DNA from: Lanius collurio
Lineage: Eukaryota; Chordata; Aves; Passeriformes; Laniidae
NCBI GenBank assembly: GCA_020086605.1
Contig: JACBWW010000047.1
Coordinates: forward strand, 2,742,363-2,806,362
Length of the DNA: 64,000 nt
Direction: 5' to 3'
The notes beneath the pieces were generated by a model, which worked only from the letters and a program-made list of their open reading frames with translations, made no database searches and was not told the origin of the DNA. The position numbers and the translations under genes are program-made. Of the stretch, positions 25,741 to 38,099 are shown piece by piece. Numbering within the stretch: position 1 is the stretch's first letter; every line of letters starts with the position of its first letter.

Positions 25741-28639
25741 AGATTAAGAAATAAACTGGTCTGTACCGGAGGCTGTGGAAGTTGCAGTGGTGACTCAGGA
25801 GGAGGCAGAGTGACCCAACCACGACTGTAAAAAGGCTCTGCAAGCTCCCTGTGGGACTGCCTTTCACCCCTCACTCCCACCGTGGGGTCGAGCCTGCCAA
25901 CCCACAGGCCCCATAGTGCTTTAATCACACAGCACCAGTACAAGAGAGGGAAGGCAGCAGGTCCAGCATCCTCCCAGATAACATGCTTTAACCCTTTCAT
26001 CTGCCCTTTCCCACAGCAGTACCTGTAACAAAGCACAGCAGTTGCTAAGGAGCAAGGAGAGCTATTAGCTCCTCTGTACTAATATAATATAATCAGTATT
26101 ATAATTTCCACAGCGCATTTTTTTTATCCCTTCTTATCCTGGAATGCTTTATGGATTTATACCTTTACTCAGAAGGTCATCCATCTCATGAAGCTGAACT
26201 GATACCATGGACTAGAAATCCATGGCTTTGGAGAGCTTACAAGTCTTCTACTGTGTTTCCCAGTCCTCAGGGTTCCCACAGCAAGCAGAAAGGAGAGGAG
26301 GTGGTCACCATAGACACAAAAACTTTTCCAGCAGTATCTAAATGCTCTGGCCTAAATGCAAGGCCAATCCCACATTTAACAGCACAGAGCCAGCAGCTCC
26401 TGCCCACAAATCCCCTATCCAGCTCCCACCCTCCCCAAACACTGACGGGTCCTACACAGAAGAATAAAGAAAATGCAATCATCCACATTGGAATTTGAAA
26501 AAACTGCCTTGCATCCCACAAAAAGTTGAAGGACTTTCAATTTATCAAAGCTGCCAGGACAGAGCTCAAGGAGCTCTGACACCACTCCCATTCCGGGTTG
26601 CCTCTTTCAAACACCATCTCAGGGGCAATCCTCCCCCTGTGCTTTTGGCTGCAGGTCAACTACAAACTACGCTTTTTTGACACCATCTCCCTCACCCTCT
26701 GTGGGTGTGTAACCCTCATCAAAGCTACTGGAAAGGTGCAAGGAAGGGTTTTGCAACCCCTGGTTTATAAGCATATAAGACACAGAAGATTTCCGTTTTG
26801 CATACAGCAACCTGTAACTCTCTGTTCTTTCTCCCCATAACCTCCCACAAACACCAGCCAAAATGAACTAAATGCCACACAGGCATAAACAAAATTATAA
26901 TGCCAGTAATTTTGGAGTTTTGGGCTTGGATCTTTCCACTGTTTTTACAGCATTCCTGCTAATGCAGCATGGAAAGGAAAAGCAGCTTGTTAGTTTTTGC
27001 TCTCTCTTCCAGCTCAATTGCCGAGGCTACCCAGCACAGTTGTACTCTTATTTGCTCTCCTTTCTACCATATCCCAAGCTGTGAAATTAAAATGCACAGA
27101 GGACATAAACCTCTAGCTCAGGAATAAAAAGTGACCTTAATATGCTCCCACTTAATCCTTCTCGAGCTCAGCGTACCATCGCTTTGGGAAGACATCCCAG
27201 CATGAAACCAAGGTGCCACCTTGCCCTTCAGTGAGAGCATCCTCCCCACAGGCACACGGGGTGACTCCTGGCACAAAATCCCTCGCTGGGAGGGAGCAGC
27301 ACAGCAGCAGGAGCAGAGGTACCATGCAGACCAGAAGCAGCACGCTGCATCCACACTTGGAGCAGCAGCAGTTGACAAGCACCGATCTGATGTGCAGATA
27401 ACCACTCAAGCCCACTGATTCTCAGGGAAAAGCTGCAGGATTTGGCTCCAAGGGCCAGCCTGTAATGATGAGGGGCATGTGAGAAACCACTTTTGCTTCT
27501 CAACCCACCTACACAGCAGCAGTGGGCACTTTGCACAGCAGCATCCACCCAGGCAGGATCCCATGACACCGTGAAGCTGCAAGGAAAAACTCCATCAAAA
27601 GCACTTAAGAGAGAGATTTAATTTATAATGTTCCCCCATGTTTCACCCCCTGCTACCCCAGGTCAGGCCTGAAGGCTTTGCCTAGCCTGTGGTTTCAGAC
27701 ATTCAGTTTCAAAACTCTGGGGTCAAAGACAACAATAACTGAAGATTTCTGCCAAATTTAAATTTTCAGGCATGAGAAAGTGCCACACTGAGCTCTAAAA
27801 TGTGCACAATCAGATTATGCCATGGGTGGCAGCATGGCTCCCTGCTCTATGAGAACAACAAAGTATTCCCTGCCTCTCAGTCTGGAGAGAAGAACAAGCA
27901 CACACCTTTCTCTAAAGACACAAACACTCCCTCTCCAGAAACAGCACCAAATTCTGACAACAAATCACCACCACCTCTCTCTGGGGGTTAAAGCCTACAC
28001 ATGTTGAGTCAGTTACACAATTATTCTGGGTTTTCAGGAAAAGGAGAATTGATGTTCAAACACATGGATTGGCAACAGAGAGACCAAAAGCTTTGCCCAT
28101 GCGAGCACCAAGGGATCGTGCCAGAGGAACAAGTGCTTGCACTAACTGCAAAGTGATTACTGTATTTCTACAGATTCCTCAGCTGTTGCTTTGAACTCTT
28201 TCACTGAAGTGTTTTGACAGCACACCAGATAATAAAAGGCAAAATAAAAAAGTAACTCTGAAGTGTATATGAAAATACACACATAAAAATACAGTTTTCT
28301 TTTGCCACTGTAATAGCATCGCATTAAATGTCATCAAAACAGTAAATCCCAGAGTAATTCGTTTGTGTGCATGTTATTAGTTCTTAAATTAATACATGCA
28401 TGAGTGTAACACACACATTCCCCTCACAATCTTTTCAACAGTTGTCATAGATCTGGAGTACATCAAAAGCAGAGCCCAAAGGTGCTGGTCTTACTCAAGA
28501 GCTTGTTTCTAACACTGAGGGGAAGACTAAACCACCCCAGTCTCATCAAAGCAAGACACCAATGGAAGGGTGTGACAGCAAAGCCATCTCCAGAAAGCCA
28601 TGTTTTCTACCATGCATATTCCAAGCCTAATTTGCAAAA
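25741..28639. other. Non-coding sequence, nothing recognised
   Basis: Several overlapping short frames near 27.1-27.6 kb on both strands reflect stop-poor, CAG-rich sequence and not a gene. No interspersed repeat or CpG island is visible. Confidence 0.55.
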
Positions 28640-28790
28640 CAGGTTAATTTTGCATGCAAATGGACAGTTACACATCTAACTGACCATTTGTGCAAGCAAT
28701 TACACGCGCAATTACCTGATTGCATAATTGCGTGGGCCTAATTTTGAAATTGGGTCTTACATTTTCTGTTGAACACAAATGCTCTATTTA
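28640..28790. promoter_or_regulatory. Candidate POU/homeodomain enhancer with inverted repeat
   Basis: A perfect POU octamer ATGCAAAT lies at 28654-28661. About 45 bp downstream an imperfect inverted repeat pairs CGCGCAATTA (28705-28714) with TAATTGCGTG (28725-28734), matching at 9 of 10 positions around a 10-nt spacer. Further CAATTA and CCTAATTTTG cores follow. The two CpGs in this AT-rich setting stand out, because CpG is lost quickly unless selected or unmethylated. This is typical of deeply conserved vertebrate elements. Target gene unknown. Confidence 0.4.
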
Positions 28791-29029
28791 ATAAATAGAT
28801 ATTGAGTAGTCTTGAAGCCCAGTCATCCAGACCTACTGATTCTAAACCAAATATTGAAAAAACATGCTGAAATGTGTATTTACCCTAAAAAAGGCCATCA
28901 TGTAACCCTGGCATAACGCAGTACACACGGCCATCAAACTGAGCCACAAGTTTCTCTGCTAAAACTTTAAATTGCAACTGAAAGCCAAATATCTGTGCAA
29001 ACACGCCAGGTATCTTCATCAGAAGCACT
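28791..29029. other. Non-coding spacer
   Basis: This AT-rich spacer lies between two candidate elements. Nothing specific is recognised. Confidence 0.5.
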
Positions 29030-29630
29030 GGAAAGTTCCTTACCGTAATTCTTTCAATGAAAGACTTCTGGGGCTTTCTTGCTACTCAGGATGTATTCTA
29101 GGGAGGAAAATCAAAGTAAAGGCACATTAAAGGAAACCTATTCTTAGCAAGCTGGTCAGCAGCTCATGAGTACAGTTTCATCAGACAAATCCTGAAGATA
29201 AAGCAAAATCCAGCTTTGAATTATGAGGTGATGCAGGGTTTTTTGCACACAATCCAAGCAGTTGATGTCCCCGGCCTTCGCATTGCTGACCTCTAGGGAG
29301 AGGTTTCTATCTAAATTTAATCACCCTCAACTATTTTCAGCCAATCGTAAGGAGTATTTTTCTTTTATGGAATAATCCTAAATACCGTCAATTTTCCTGT
29401 GCATGTCAACCACAAGTCTCTATTTTACATGTCAAGCAAAAGCTCTTTAAGATTAGCTGTCAGAGCCTGCGAGTTTTGGCCAAATATCAATTTTCTGTGT
29501 GGATGATGCATTAAATTTAAGATGCTTGTTGCTACTGGGGGCAAAGCAATATAGCAATTACCAAGCTATTTCTGACTTACAAATCCATAAGTAATCATAT
29601 TGCTGGAAACTCAAACTTGGTGGGAAAGAA
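29030..29630. promoter_or_regulatory. Candidate conserved non-coding element, about 600 bp
   Basis: This is a long, repeat-free, complex block. It includes CCAATCG at 29341, several TGTCAA-type strings (TALE homeodomain-like), a GATGCATTAAATTTAAGATGC string and AGCAATTACC at about 29553-29562. It lies directly upstream of the 343-bp tandem duplication, without overlap. Enhancer function is inferred from composition. Confidence 0.35.
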
Positions 29631-29884
29631 ATTAAGTAGAGTGTTAAAAACAAAGACTACCACTGAGGTAGTCACTGCTACCTCCAGCAAGATGCATGTC
29701 AGTGGAAGGACCTGATGTCCCAGTCCCTGAGCCACAGACACTTGCAGAGATCCAGGGAAAAGCAACTCCAATTCCTTCAGGCCTGTATTTTATCCATCAC
29801 AACTATACACAGACCACAGAGGATCTGAGGTGGCCTTTGCTCCTCTCTGCCCTTCCCTGATACTTTGGAGCCTGCCATTGATGG
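29631..29884. other. Non-coding spacer
   Basis: Ordinary sequence lies between the candidate element and the duplication. The left duplication breakpoint follows GATGG at 29884. Confidence 0.5.
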
Positions 29885-30559
29885 TTTTCTTTATCAAATC
29901 TCCATGTGACACTAAAGTCCTGAGTTGCATAGCACCTAGATATACCCTCCTTAATATTACTAAGTCAGGCTTAGTAATCCACAAAGTGATCCAAGAAATG
30001 ATGCTGTTGTAGCACCTCATAATAATGACTCTCAAGGAAAGCTTTATTTTACCTGTCATAATAAACCTCAGACTGTGCCACCAAATGAACAGGCAGTTCA
30101 TATCACATACTCCTAGAAAAACAGGCCTGCAGCAGTTCATAGTTGTTCTCAGGGAACTCAGTCAACTGCTAGTTTAAGAACACACATAAGATGAGCTTTG
30201 GTGATCTTGTGCAAGAGTCAGCTGGGGTTTTCTTTATCAAATCTCCATGTGACACTAAAGTCCTGCATTGCATGGCACCCAGATATACCCTCCTTAATAT
30301 TACTAAGTCAGGCTTAGTAATCCACAGAAATGATGCTGTTGTAGCACCTCATACTAGTGACTCTCAAAGAAAGCTTTATTTTACCTGCCAGAATAAACCT
30401 CAGACTGTGCCACCAAATGAACAGGCAGTTCATATCACATACTCCTAGAAAAACAGGCATGCAGCAGTTCATACTCGTTCTCAGGGAACTCAGTCAACTG
30501 CCAGTTTAAGAACACACATAAGATGAGCTTTGGTGATCTTGTGCAAGAGTCAGCTGGGG
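29885..30559. repeat. Tandem segmental duplication, 343-bp unit, two copies
   Basis: Copy 1 is 29885-30227 and copy 2 is 30228-30559. Both start TTTTCTTTATCAAATC and end GAGTCAGCTGGGG. Copy 2 lacks 11 bases that copy 1 has near 29985-29996. By hand I count about 13 substitutions over 332 aligned bases, or about 96 percent identity. The left flank (GATGG) and the unit end (TGGGG) share GG followed by T, a small microhomology. Each copy holds a 9-bp stem, ATTACTAAG and CTTAGTAAT around TCAGG (29956-29978 in copy 1), and an AATAAA hexamer. I recognise no transposon in the unit. Confidence 0.95.
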
Positions 30560-32559
30560 TCCCAAGAAACTGGCACCTGGGCTCACATCAGCACTACTCA
30601 AATCAAGGAGGAACAACACAGGTAGCAGTGCATCCCTCCTCCCTGTTGGCATTGCTCCAGTGCTCATCCTACACCAGCCTGCAGCAGCACTGCCTCGGTA
30701 AAATACTTAAACACCATCCTTGCCCAAGGGAAACGCCAGTATCATTAAAGCTCAGGACATTACACTGGCCCCAGAAGGCAACACAAACAAATCTAAACCT
30801 GACAGGGCTACCCAACACAAGGACCCAGTCATCAGTGAGCCAAAAAAGATGGACTCCCAAACACCAATGTCAGGAATGTACCAAGAGCTAGTATCATTTT
30901 GTCACATCACGGAAAAAACCAGTCAGACTAGATCAAAAAAACCAAAAGGAAACAAGTGTCACAGCAATTCTCACATAGCCTGGAACAACTTGGACACTTC
31001 TAACACAGGAAAAGCCCAAGGTACAGAGTGCTAGAGCAGAAGGTTTACGCCCACAAGGACAGGCTCCATCTGGGACAGACAGGACCTACAGAAATCACAC
31101 ACACTCTGTAGCCTTTATTTGGAGAAAGCCACTATTGGCAATGTTTTCTCTCATTTTTCCATGGGCCTTCAGCAAGAGTGGGATTATTCAAATTGACAGC
31201 AACAGTCTGGCAAGATTGTTTTCCAGTATCAAAGGACACCTACCCAGTAATTGCTGTACTGTAGCATGAGGCATAGCCCACATATTTTAATGCCTTAACC
31301 ACGTGTGATGGCAGCAATTGGAACAAAGCTATTAAGTCTTAATGAACTCATGTTTCCATCTCCAATTCCACCAGCAATATTGTAAAACCATAATTCAACC
31401 AGCCCCTGTGTAAAAAATATTACAAAGGATTTTAAAAAATATGGCTTATAAAAACAATCATTGGATTTTTTCCCCCATTTCTTAAGCTACATGAGTTTTG
31501 ACTTTTCTCCACAGGCAGAGCAGCTAAAGATGTTTTTTTTCTTTTTGTGAAGACTGAGATTCTCACAATCCAAGATTTTGGGATTAAAATTAGCACGAAG
31601 AAATTTGCAGCAAATAACACTGTTTGAATCTGTGTGCTAATCTTCCAAAAACAGTAGGAAAAAAAAGGGCAGCAATCTCCTCCTGTCCCCAATCTTTAGC
31701 TAGCACAAGGAAGTAAAAGCTTCTTAAATAATCTTTTATTAGCAATTTTATTAAAGGTTCAAGCTGAACACCAAAACGCTTGAGCAGCCAGAAACATTTA
31801 GCACAGACCTGATTTTGTTTCCTTTCTAAGAAGCTGGACCAAGCCAGGGAAAATGCGATGCATCAGTTCAGTTCCTGGCTGCTCCAGAAAGAACCTCCCA
31901 CCTGTGCTGCAGGCACCACATTACTTACACAGCAGCTGCTCGTTATATCGTGATATAATGAAGTTTCACAGCGACACGTGAAGCAACACTAGAAACAAAC
32001 CTAGCCCAGGACTTCAGTGTGTTATGCAGCACGAGGGCGACATAAATGCTGTACAAGTTATCACCACTATTTATAGGCTCTAACAATTCCACATTTTTCT
32101 AATATGATCATCCCAATACACACTGCAGCCCCGGGTGACACCAGGGCTGCATAGCTGTGTGAGCTGGCAGCAGTTTAAAACATGCCACGTGAGAGGACCC
32201 AAACATGCATGATTTTAAGAGCAGTTAGAAAATCCAGGAGACAAAGAAATACTCTGTGCTGAGAAATCCAGGGAGAAACTCAGTGCTGGCAAAGAAGTCT
32301 TCCTGTGGCTAAAGGAACAAAGGAACAGAGAAGAGTGGCAATGACTTTTTCTTTGTTTTGAAAATTTCCATTTTCTCTTAATGGAATATTAATTCCCTTG
32401 TTCCCATGAGCTGAGCTAAACTGGCTCTGGGAGGAACAACTCCCACCTTCCACCACCAAAGCCCCCTGCAGAATGGGGTCCCAAAACGCTTCACCGTGTC
32501 CCAGTCAGCTCATGGAAGAAGTGAAATAGCAGAGCCAGAACCTCAATTTTCTAAACAAA
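30560..32559. other. Non-coding sequence, nothing recognised
   Basis: Sequence right of the duplication holds only short frames. The frames at 30523-30891 and 30720-31034 are Lys, Thr and Gln rich with no domain. No known repeat is seen. Confidence 0.5.
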
Positions 32560-33370
32560 ATTAGCTGCACACCATTCTGTTTGCATATCAGTTTCTCCCC
32601 TTCACAATGCACTAATTCAGGCAGCAGCCACTGCGGTACAGAAGGATTGCTTTCAAATCAAACAGCTACATGCATTATTTTTGCCTCCGTCCTACACAAT
32701 TCCATGGCTTTTTCCATACGCTCCAATGCGTATGTCCTCTGAGCATTATTAATAGCTACTGAAGAGTATTATCTGCCTACCAATCACTTCAGCTTCCTAC
32801 TTAATGGCAAGTACATTTTTAGAGCATCAAATATATCAACAGGGACAATGGTTGCTAAATTTGAAGTCAACAACAACTGGAAAACGTTAGCTACTTCATT
32901 GGTATTTTTACATGCTTGCAGAAACATCTCTTGAAATAAATGAGCTTTATTTTATCCTTTCAAAGACATAATAAAATAATACTGAATTCTAAATACTGTC
33001 ACATATCCTCAGCAAACAGCAATTTAAATTTAGATAAATACATTTTTACTGCCAAAGATAATGAGCAAAAATAACTACAATTCAACTTTGCATAGTGGAT
33101 TGGATGTAAAAAAGACCACCTTAAAATGACAGCTGGCTGGCAGCCACAGTGCAGCCGAGGAACACTCACCAGAATACGGACAGTCTTGGAAAAGGGGTTA
33201 AAGCAAAATAATTCTTAGGAACAAATGCTTATCGTTGCATCTGGCTGCGACATTAACCTTAAAAGACTACTAAAATATTCCATTAGCATACTAACCATGG
33301 TACATAAACTTTTATGCTTAAAATGTTCAATATTTCAACGTAATTTCAATTAATGGAAATTGAACATTAG
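32560..33370. promoter_or_regulatory. Candidate conserved non-coding block
   Basis: This long AT-rich, repeat-free block has many TAAT cores, including CAATTAATGG at 33348-33357. At 32715-32734 a perfect 7-bp stem, CATACGC and GCGTATG, encloses TCCAAT, a CCAAT-type loop. The CpGs of this stem are rare in this context. It may contain two elements, about 32560-32900 and 32930-33370. The evidence is compositional. Confidence 0.33.
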
Positions 33371-34469
33371 GATATGTATCAAGTTAAGTGTAATGGTTTT
33401 TCCTCCTGTGTGTGCACCAAAGCAGCTCCGACCTGCCTGTACCAGCTCCTGCCACGGGAGCCACAGGAGAAGGTCCTCAGCAGCTCACAGGGCTTCAAAC
33501 GAGCAAAAGGCCACCCCAAATCTCTGCCCTGCACATTCAGCTCTGCACACTAAGGTTCTTTAAGCACATGCTGAAATGCAAAGCGTGCAAGCACATCTGC
33601 AGTATCTGCTCAGGGACCTCAGCAAGCAGCAGCAACCGAGAGGTGCCTGCCCCACAGGAGAGGCTTTCTTGGGAAAACAGGAGACAAAGGGATGGAAGCA
33701 CAATTTGGAGCTACTCAGGGGCCAAGCCACAGCTAAAGTCAGTAAGACAGGGATAGGTTTCAGAGCTTTATCCAGTGTATTGTCACCAACCCGGGACACA
33801 AGAGTGTCCTGCTCTCACAGCAATGCTACAGCCAAGGCTGCATCACTGCTTCACAGTTCAGGCTTTTCCAACTTTTCCATAAACTTTTCCAATTTTGTTC
33901 AGAAGGGGTTTTTGGTTTTTTTTCCTAACAGCATGCAAGCTTTTTTCTTCAACCTCCCTCTGGCACAATCCATTTCCTACATGAATCACAATCAGGAGGG
34001 GTGAGAAAAAGAGAGAGGTCAGGTATCACAATTCTTAATAGACATTTATTAGGCAGTTTAATCAAGCAGTTGTGGGCAAAGGGTCATATAATGCCTTGCA
34101 GTACCACAGTAGTGTCTCCACATGAATTTAAAGCCCGTCAGCAGCATGTCCCACAGCCCAATTTCCTCCTCAGTTCCTCTGGGAACACGGCCTAGGAGGG
34201 AGACCTGCTTGCCATGGAGCAGCTCCAACCCTGGTACCACAGCTGGCACTGCTCTGAGCTTGGGCTGGTCCCCACCGGGTTTTTTGAAGATTTCTGCAAA
34301 CTCTGTATTTCTGTAAGCTCAACAGCAGCTGGTGATGAGACACAGGAGCATGTCACCATGGGACAAGAGCCCACATTACGCCGCTGACTTATTAGGAGAT
34401 TAAGAAAGATCAAGTTATAAATGCCCATTCAGTTATTGTACGTGTAGCTGCACAGACATTGGGAGAGAA

Positions 34470-34830
34470 AGGAACTGAACATAAAATGAGTATAATCTTA
34501 GAAGTCACTAAAAAGGATTTTACAGGAACACTATACAATGACCGATCATTTTTTTATAGTTCAAAAAGACCTGTATCTGCTAAAAGTTTGAGGCTTACTT
34601 TGCCATTTATTTACTTGATTTACTTGATTTTCCCACCTCCTCCTTTGTCAAGAGCTTATAGAATTTATAGGCTTCAGGCATGGAAACAAAAAAAAGTTAC
34701 CGCCAGAAAAGTATTTTTTGATACTCCTTGCAGTATGAATTTCTACTCCTCAGTTATATATTTATATTCTTGGTATTCAGCACAAGCTTATGATGTGATC
34801 AGTATGTGTTCCTGCAGTCTGAATTACTGA
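34470..34830. promoter_or_regulatory. Weak candidate conserved non-coding element
   Basis: This complex block includes GAAAACTATT-like and TTACCGCCAGAAAAG strings with isolated CpGs (ACCGATC, TACCGCC) in AT-rich DNA. A 123-codon frame crosses it without domain features. Low confidence. Confidence 0.2.
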
Positions 34831-36456
34831 CTTTCCTGCCCAAACATCAGCCAACATCAGACCCTCACGAATCACTGATGCACAAGCAAATATTCATCTG
34901 CCCTGGACTTTGCACACCCTTTATGCAAAGCAGGAAGAAGGACAAGTTTCCCTGGCAGGTTGGGGGGAAAAAAAAAAAGAAAATAAGGAGATATATATAG
35001 CAGCAGCTGTTCAAAGACTTCAGGAGGCTTGGCATGTGCCCATATGCCCAGCAGAAGTAGCGGACAGTAGAAATGAGACCATTTATCACGTGGACACACA
35101 GCTCATCACAAGGGAACTGCCACCGAGCACAGCTTAAACCGCTCCTCCAAAGCAAGAAGTTGCTAAACAAACATTAACTAAAGTTGCTGAAATGATGAAT
35201 CTTTCTGGCAGATTGCAGTACTCTCATGGGATAGTTCAGCTTTGGCTACGTGGGGATACATAAAATCCACCAGCAGCCTGCACTTGTTTGCAAAAGCAAA
35301 ACCTTTAAGTCGGTGAAAATCAGAGCCTGTTGCACACCCTAAGGACTTGTCAGCACACAAGTGATTCATGGGAAACAGCCCAGCTGCACTCACCTCATCT
35401 TGTCTTCGCTCCTGCCACAGTAAAAACCAAATCCCAGGAACAAGCCCCCTCTCCTTTCCCAGCAAAATTGCCTCAGTGCTCTGAGAGTGTGCAGAGTCCA
35501 CAAGGGCAGACTTGGCTTAGCTGTTTCCACGGAGCTGCCATCACTTGCCAGTGGTCTTCAGAGCATAAATGCCTGGCTGCACAGCACCAAACCCCAATCT
35601 GCACAGGCAGGATACGAAGTTCAGAAACTTCCAGGGAATCATCCTATTACCCCACACCAACCACCATGTACTGGCTCACCTTTACTGTCCTAAGGAAATC
35701 AGGAGAGGAGCTGTTGTCATGCAAAAACTGAAAAAAGAAATGAAAGCTCTGGGCTACATCATCTTTTTGAGCAAGTATACATACTGCAGAAGGACCACGG
35801 TGCTGAGTGACCATGTATCTTCTATTTTCTTTCCTAGCTTGTCACAACAATTACTACACTATTAGGACCAAGCGCTTTATTCCCAGTTTGAACTCATTCA
35901 CCTTCAGTACCCAATCATCAGTCTGGTACAGACTTACTGGTTATCTTAACGAGTCCTCCAGAACAGGTCACCTGAGCTCCTTTGGTAGCTCATATTAAGC
36001 ACTTCAGTGTTCGGGTCACTCTCGCAGTGTGCTCTTACACCTCCCCTGTCACGCACACAGAGGCACAGGAGGTGGGCACAGGACTCCAGGGATGGCTGAT
36101 TCTCAGCCAGCCGCCTGAAAAGCTGCTCCTCGGCCTGGGAAAAGGTGTGTGGAGGAGAGCTGAGCAGGAGGACCAGAGCCTGGGAAATTACAGCTCCAAC
36201 TCCGGGCTGTTCGTCCTGCTGCCGGGAGCTCCTGGGGGCTGCTGCCACCTAGAGATGCTCCCAGAGCCAGGCTGCGGGCTGGCCACCCCGCACACCCCCC
36301 TGCCCAGCAAATGCTCAGCACCCACCCCAGCTCTGGCCAGGGACCCATAGAAAGGTGTTTCTCCAAAAAGCCTTTGGAAGATGTGCGTGCTCTGGATGAC
36401 AGGCTGTGCTTCCAGATACACTGCAAGTCAACTTTTTGTGGTTAGCTTAAATTTAA

Positions 36457-36498
36457 CTAAAAAACAAAACAGAAAAAAAACAACTAAACTAAAATCCC
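36457..36498 (+). repeat. A-rich (A/C) low-complexity tract
   Basis: This is an AAAACAAAACAG-type tract with an eight-base A run. It is of the same loose class as the tracts at 7601, 12408 and 23628. Confidence 0.65.
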
Positions 36499-38099
36499 CT
36501 GAAAACTAGGATAAAACATTGAATTCAATTAAGGCGTGTGGCTAATGCCCTGTTAGAAAACAGAGGGCACATTTCAGAACTCGGCATTAAGGTCAGGAGT
36601 GCAATGCAGCACTTGGGGCTCAGCCTGGAGCACCCACAGGGTGCTGGGTCCTTTGCTGCCATGGACCCAATGTGACTTTCTCTGCTACCCATCCCACTTC
36701 ACTACTGTGCAGGCTCAGGAAAAAAGCTTCTCTCTTCGTGAGCTGCTACTGCCAAGTCTCATTTGCTTTACTCATAAGGCATGTATTTCAGGTCCTTATT
36801 ATTACTGTTTTCATGTTAATTACAAGCACAGCTCCTAGTGCCAAATTCCATACACATAAACATCAATTACCATCTCTTTTTTTTTTAAAACGAAGTCACA
36901 ACTCAGTCACTGGGGCACTCAGCAATGCCGGTCTCAGCAGGGCAGGTGCAGGCACAGAGCCTGCATGGTGCAATCCCATGTTGGAGCTGCCCCCAAGAGC
37001 AGGGCCAGAAACAGTCTCCTCTGCCCTACAGCAGCGCTGGCTCGCAGTGCCCTCAGGGGACACACAGGGACAGGGCAGGCTGCCCTGCCTACCATGCAGA
37101 GATGTCCCTGCAGACCCCCACTCCAGCCCTGAAGGGCTGCATGGCACGGGAGGGACTCCCAAGAAGCTTGCTGAGCCTTCAACAGCACCTGGTCCCCTTT
37201 GGTAAAAAGGCCCAGACAGGACAGCCCTCATGCAGGGGCCAGGCCGTCTGATGGCTGTTGCAGGCTGAAACTCCCAGTCAATATTTATCGTGCCTTTGCA
37301 AAGGCACTCAGCACTCAGCCTAATTTTAACCATCAAATAGACATCGTGGCGGAATAAACGGGAGAGGTGCCAAGGAGGGCTGTTGCAAAGGAGAGGAGCT
37401 GCATCTCTCTGAAGGCGTGTGGCATGTCCCATCCAACGTGGCCCAGAGAGGAGTAAAGGCATGAAATTAAAGCCTGCCCAAACACCAGCCTGAACACGCT
37501 TCTCACTGGGAAAAAAAAAAAAATTAAAAAATAAATCTGCAAAAATACGTACAGTTATTCTCAGAGCAGCTGAATACTTCAAACAGGACTAAGTTAATTT
37601 GGCTGTAATTATTTAACAACTCACCAACCCCACATATCAGAAAATGGAGTTAATTTATCAGCTATTTTCAAGCAGAACAAAGACTCGCCAGCTTCCAGGT
37701 AACAGCCCAAGCTGTTTGGCTCACGTGACCCCGACTGAGCTGTGCACTGCAAACATTATATGCCCAAGCACGGAGACAGAAGAAATCAGAAAACCCCAAC
37801 ATGTTTACATATTTACATCTTAACATACACACACGGGATAATGAAATCAAAAGTTTGGCCAACAGTAAGTTGCATAAGCTAAGGCATCACCATTTCTCTC
37901 AATGCACCAAAAATCAGGGCAGCAGCCAGAGCTCCATCCTAATGCCCCCAAAAGCCAAGAGAGCCCAAATTCTGGGGGGGTCCTAAATACTTGCAAATCA
38001 TGTCTCCCTGTCCAGCCTGCCTTGCTATTTCAGCAAGCAAGTAGCAAGACTCAATCATTACTAGCTGCCAGCGCCCACAGCAGTGCCTAAACCCCTTCA

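Larger units (their letters stand above)
33371..38099. other. Non-coding sequence approaching the CpG shore
   Basis: No gene is supported. The 228-codon minus frame at 36896-37582 lies in GC-richer, stop-poor DNA and has no domain. Its hydrophobic N-terminal part comes from an A-rich tract read in reverse. A complex AT-rich block at 34470-34830 may be regulatory. An A-rich tract lies at 36457-36498. GC and CpG rise slightly from about 36.0 kb onward. Confidence 0.5.

Noticed and set aside
29885..30000. Resemblance of a KSPCDTK-like translation in the duplicated unit to the CR1 reverse transcriptase region around FADDTK
   Set aside because: Only a handful of residues match, and the sequence on both sides does not continue the CR1 alignment. 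It is better treated as chance.
29885..30559. Two copies read as a pair of LTRs
   Set aside because: The copies are directly adjacent with nothing between them. They lack TG and CA ends, a primer-binding site and flanking target-site duplications.
36896..37582. 228-codon minus-strand frame
   Set aside because: There is no recognisable domain. The Phe-rich stretch is an A-rich tract read in reverse, and the remainder is stop-poor GC-rich DNA, open in several frames at once.
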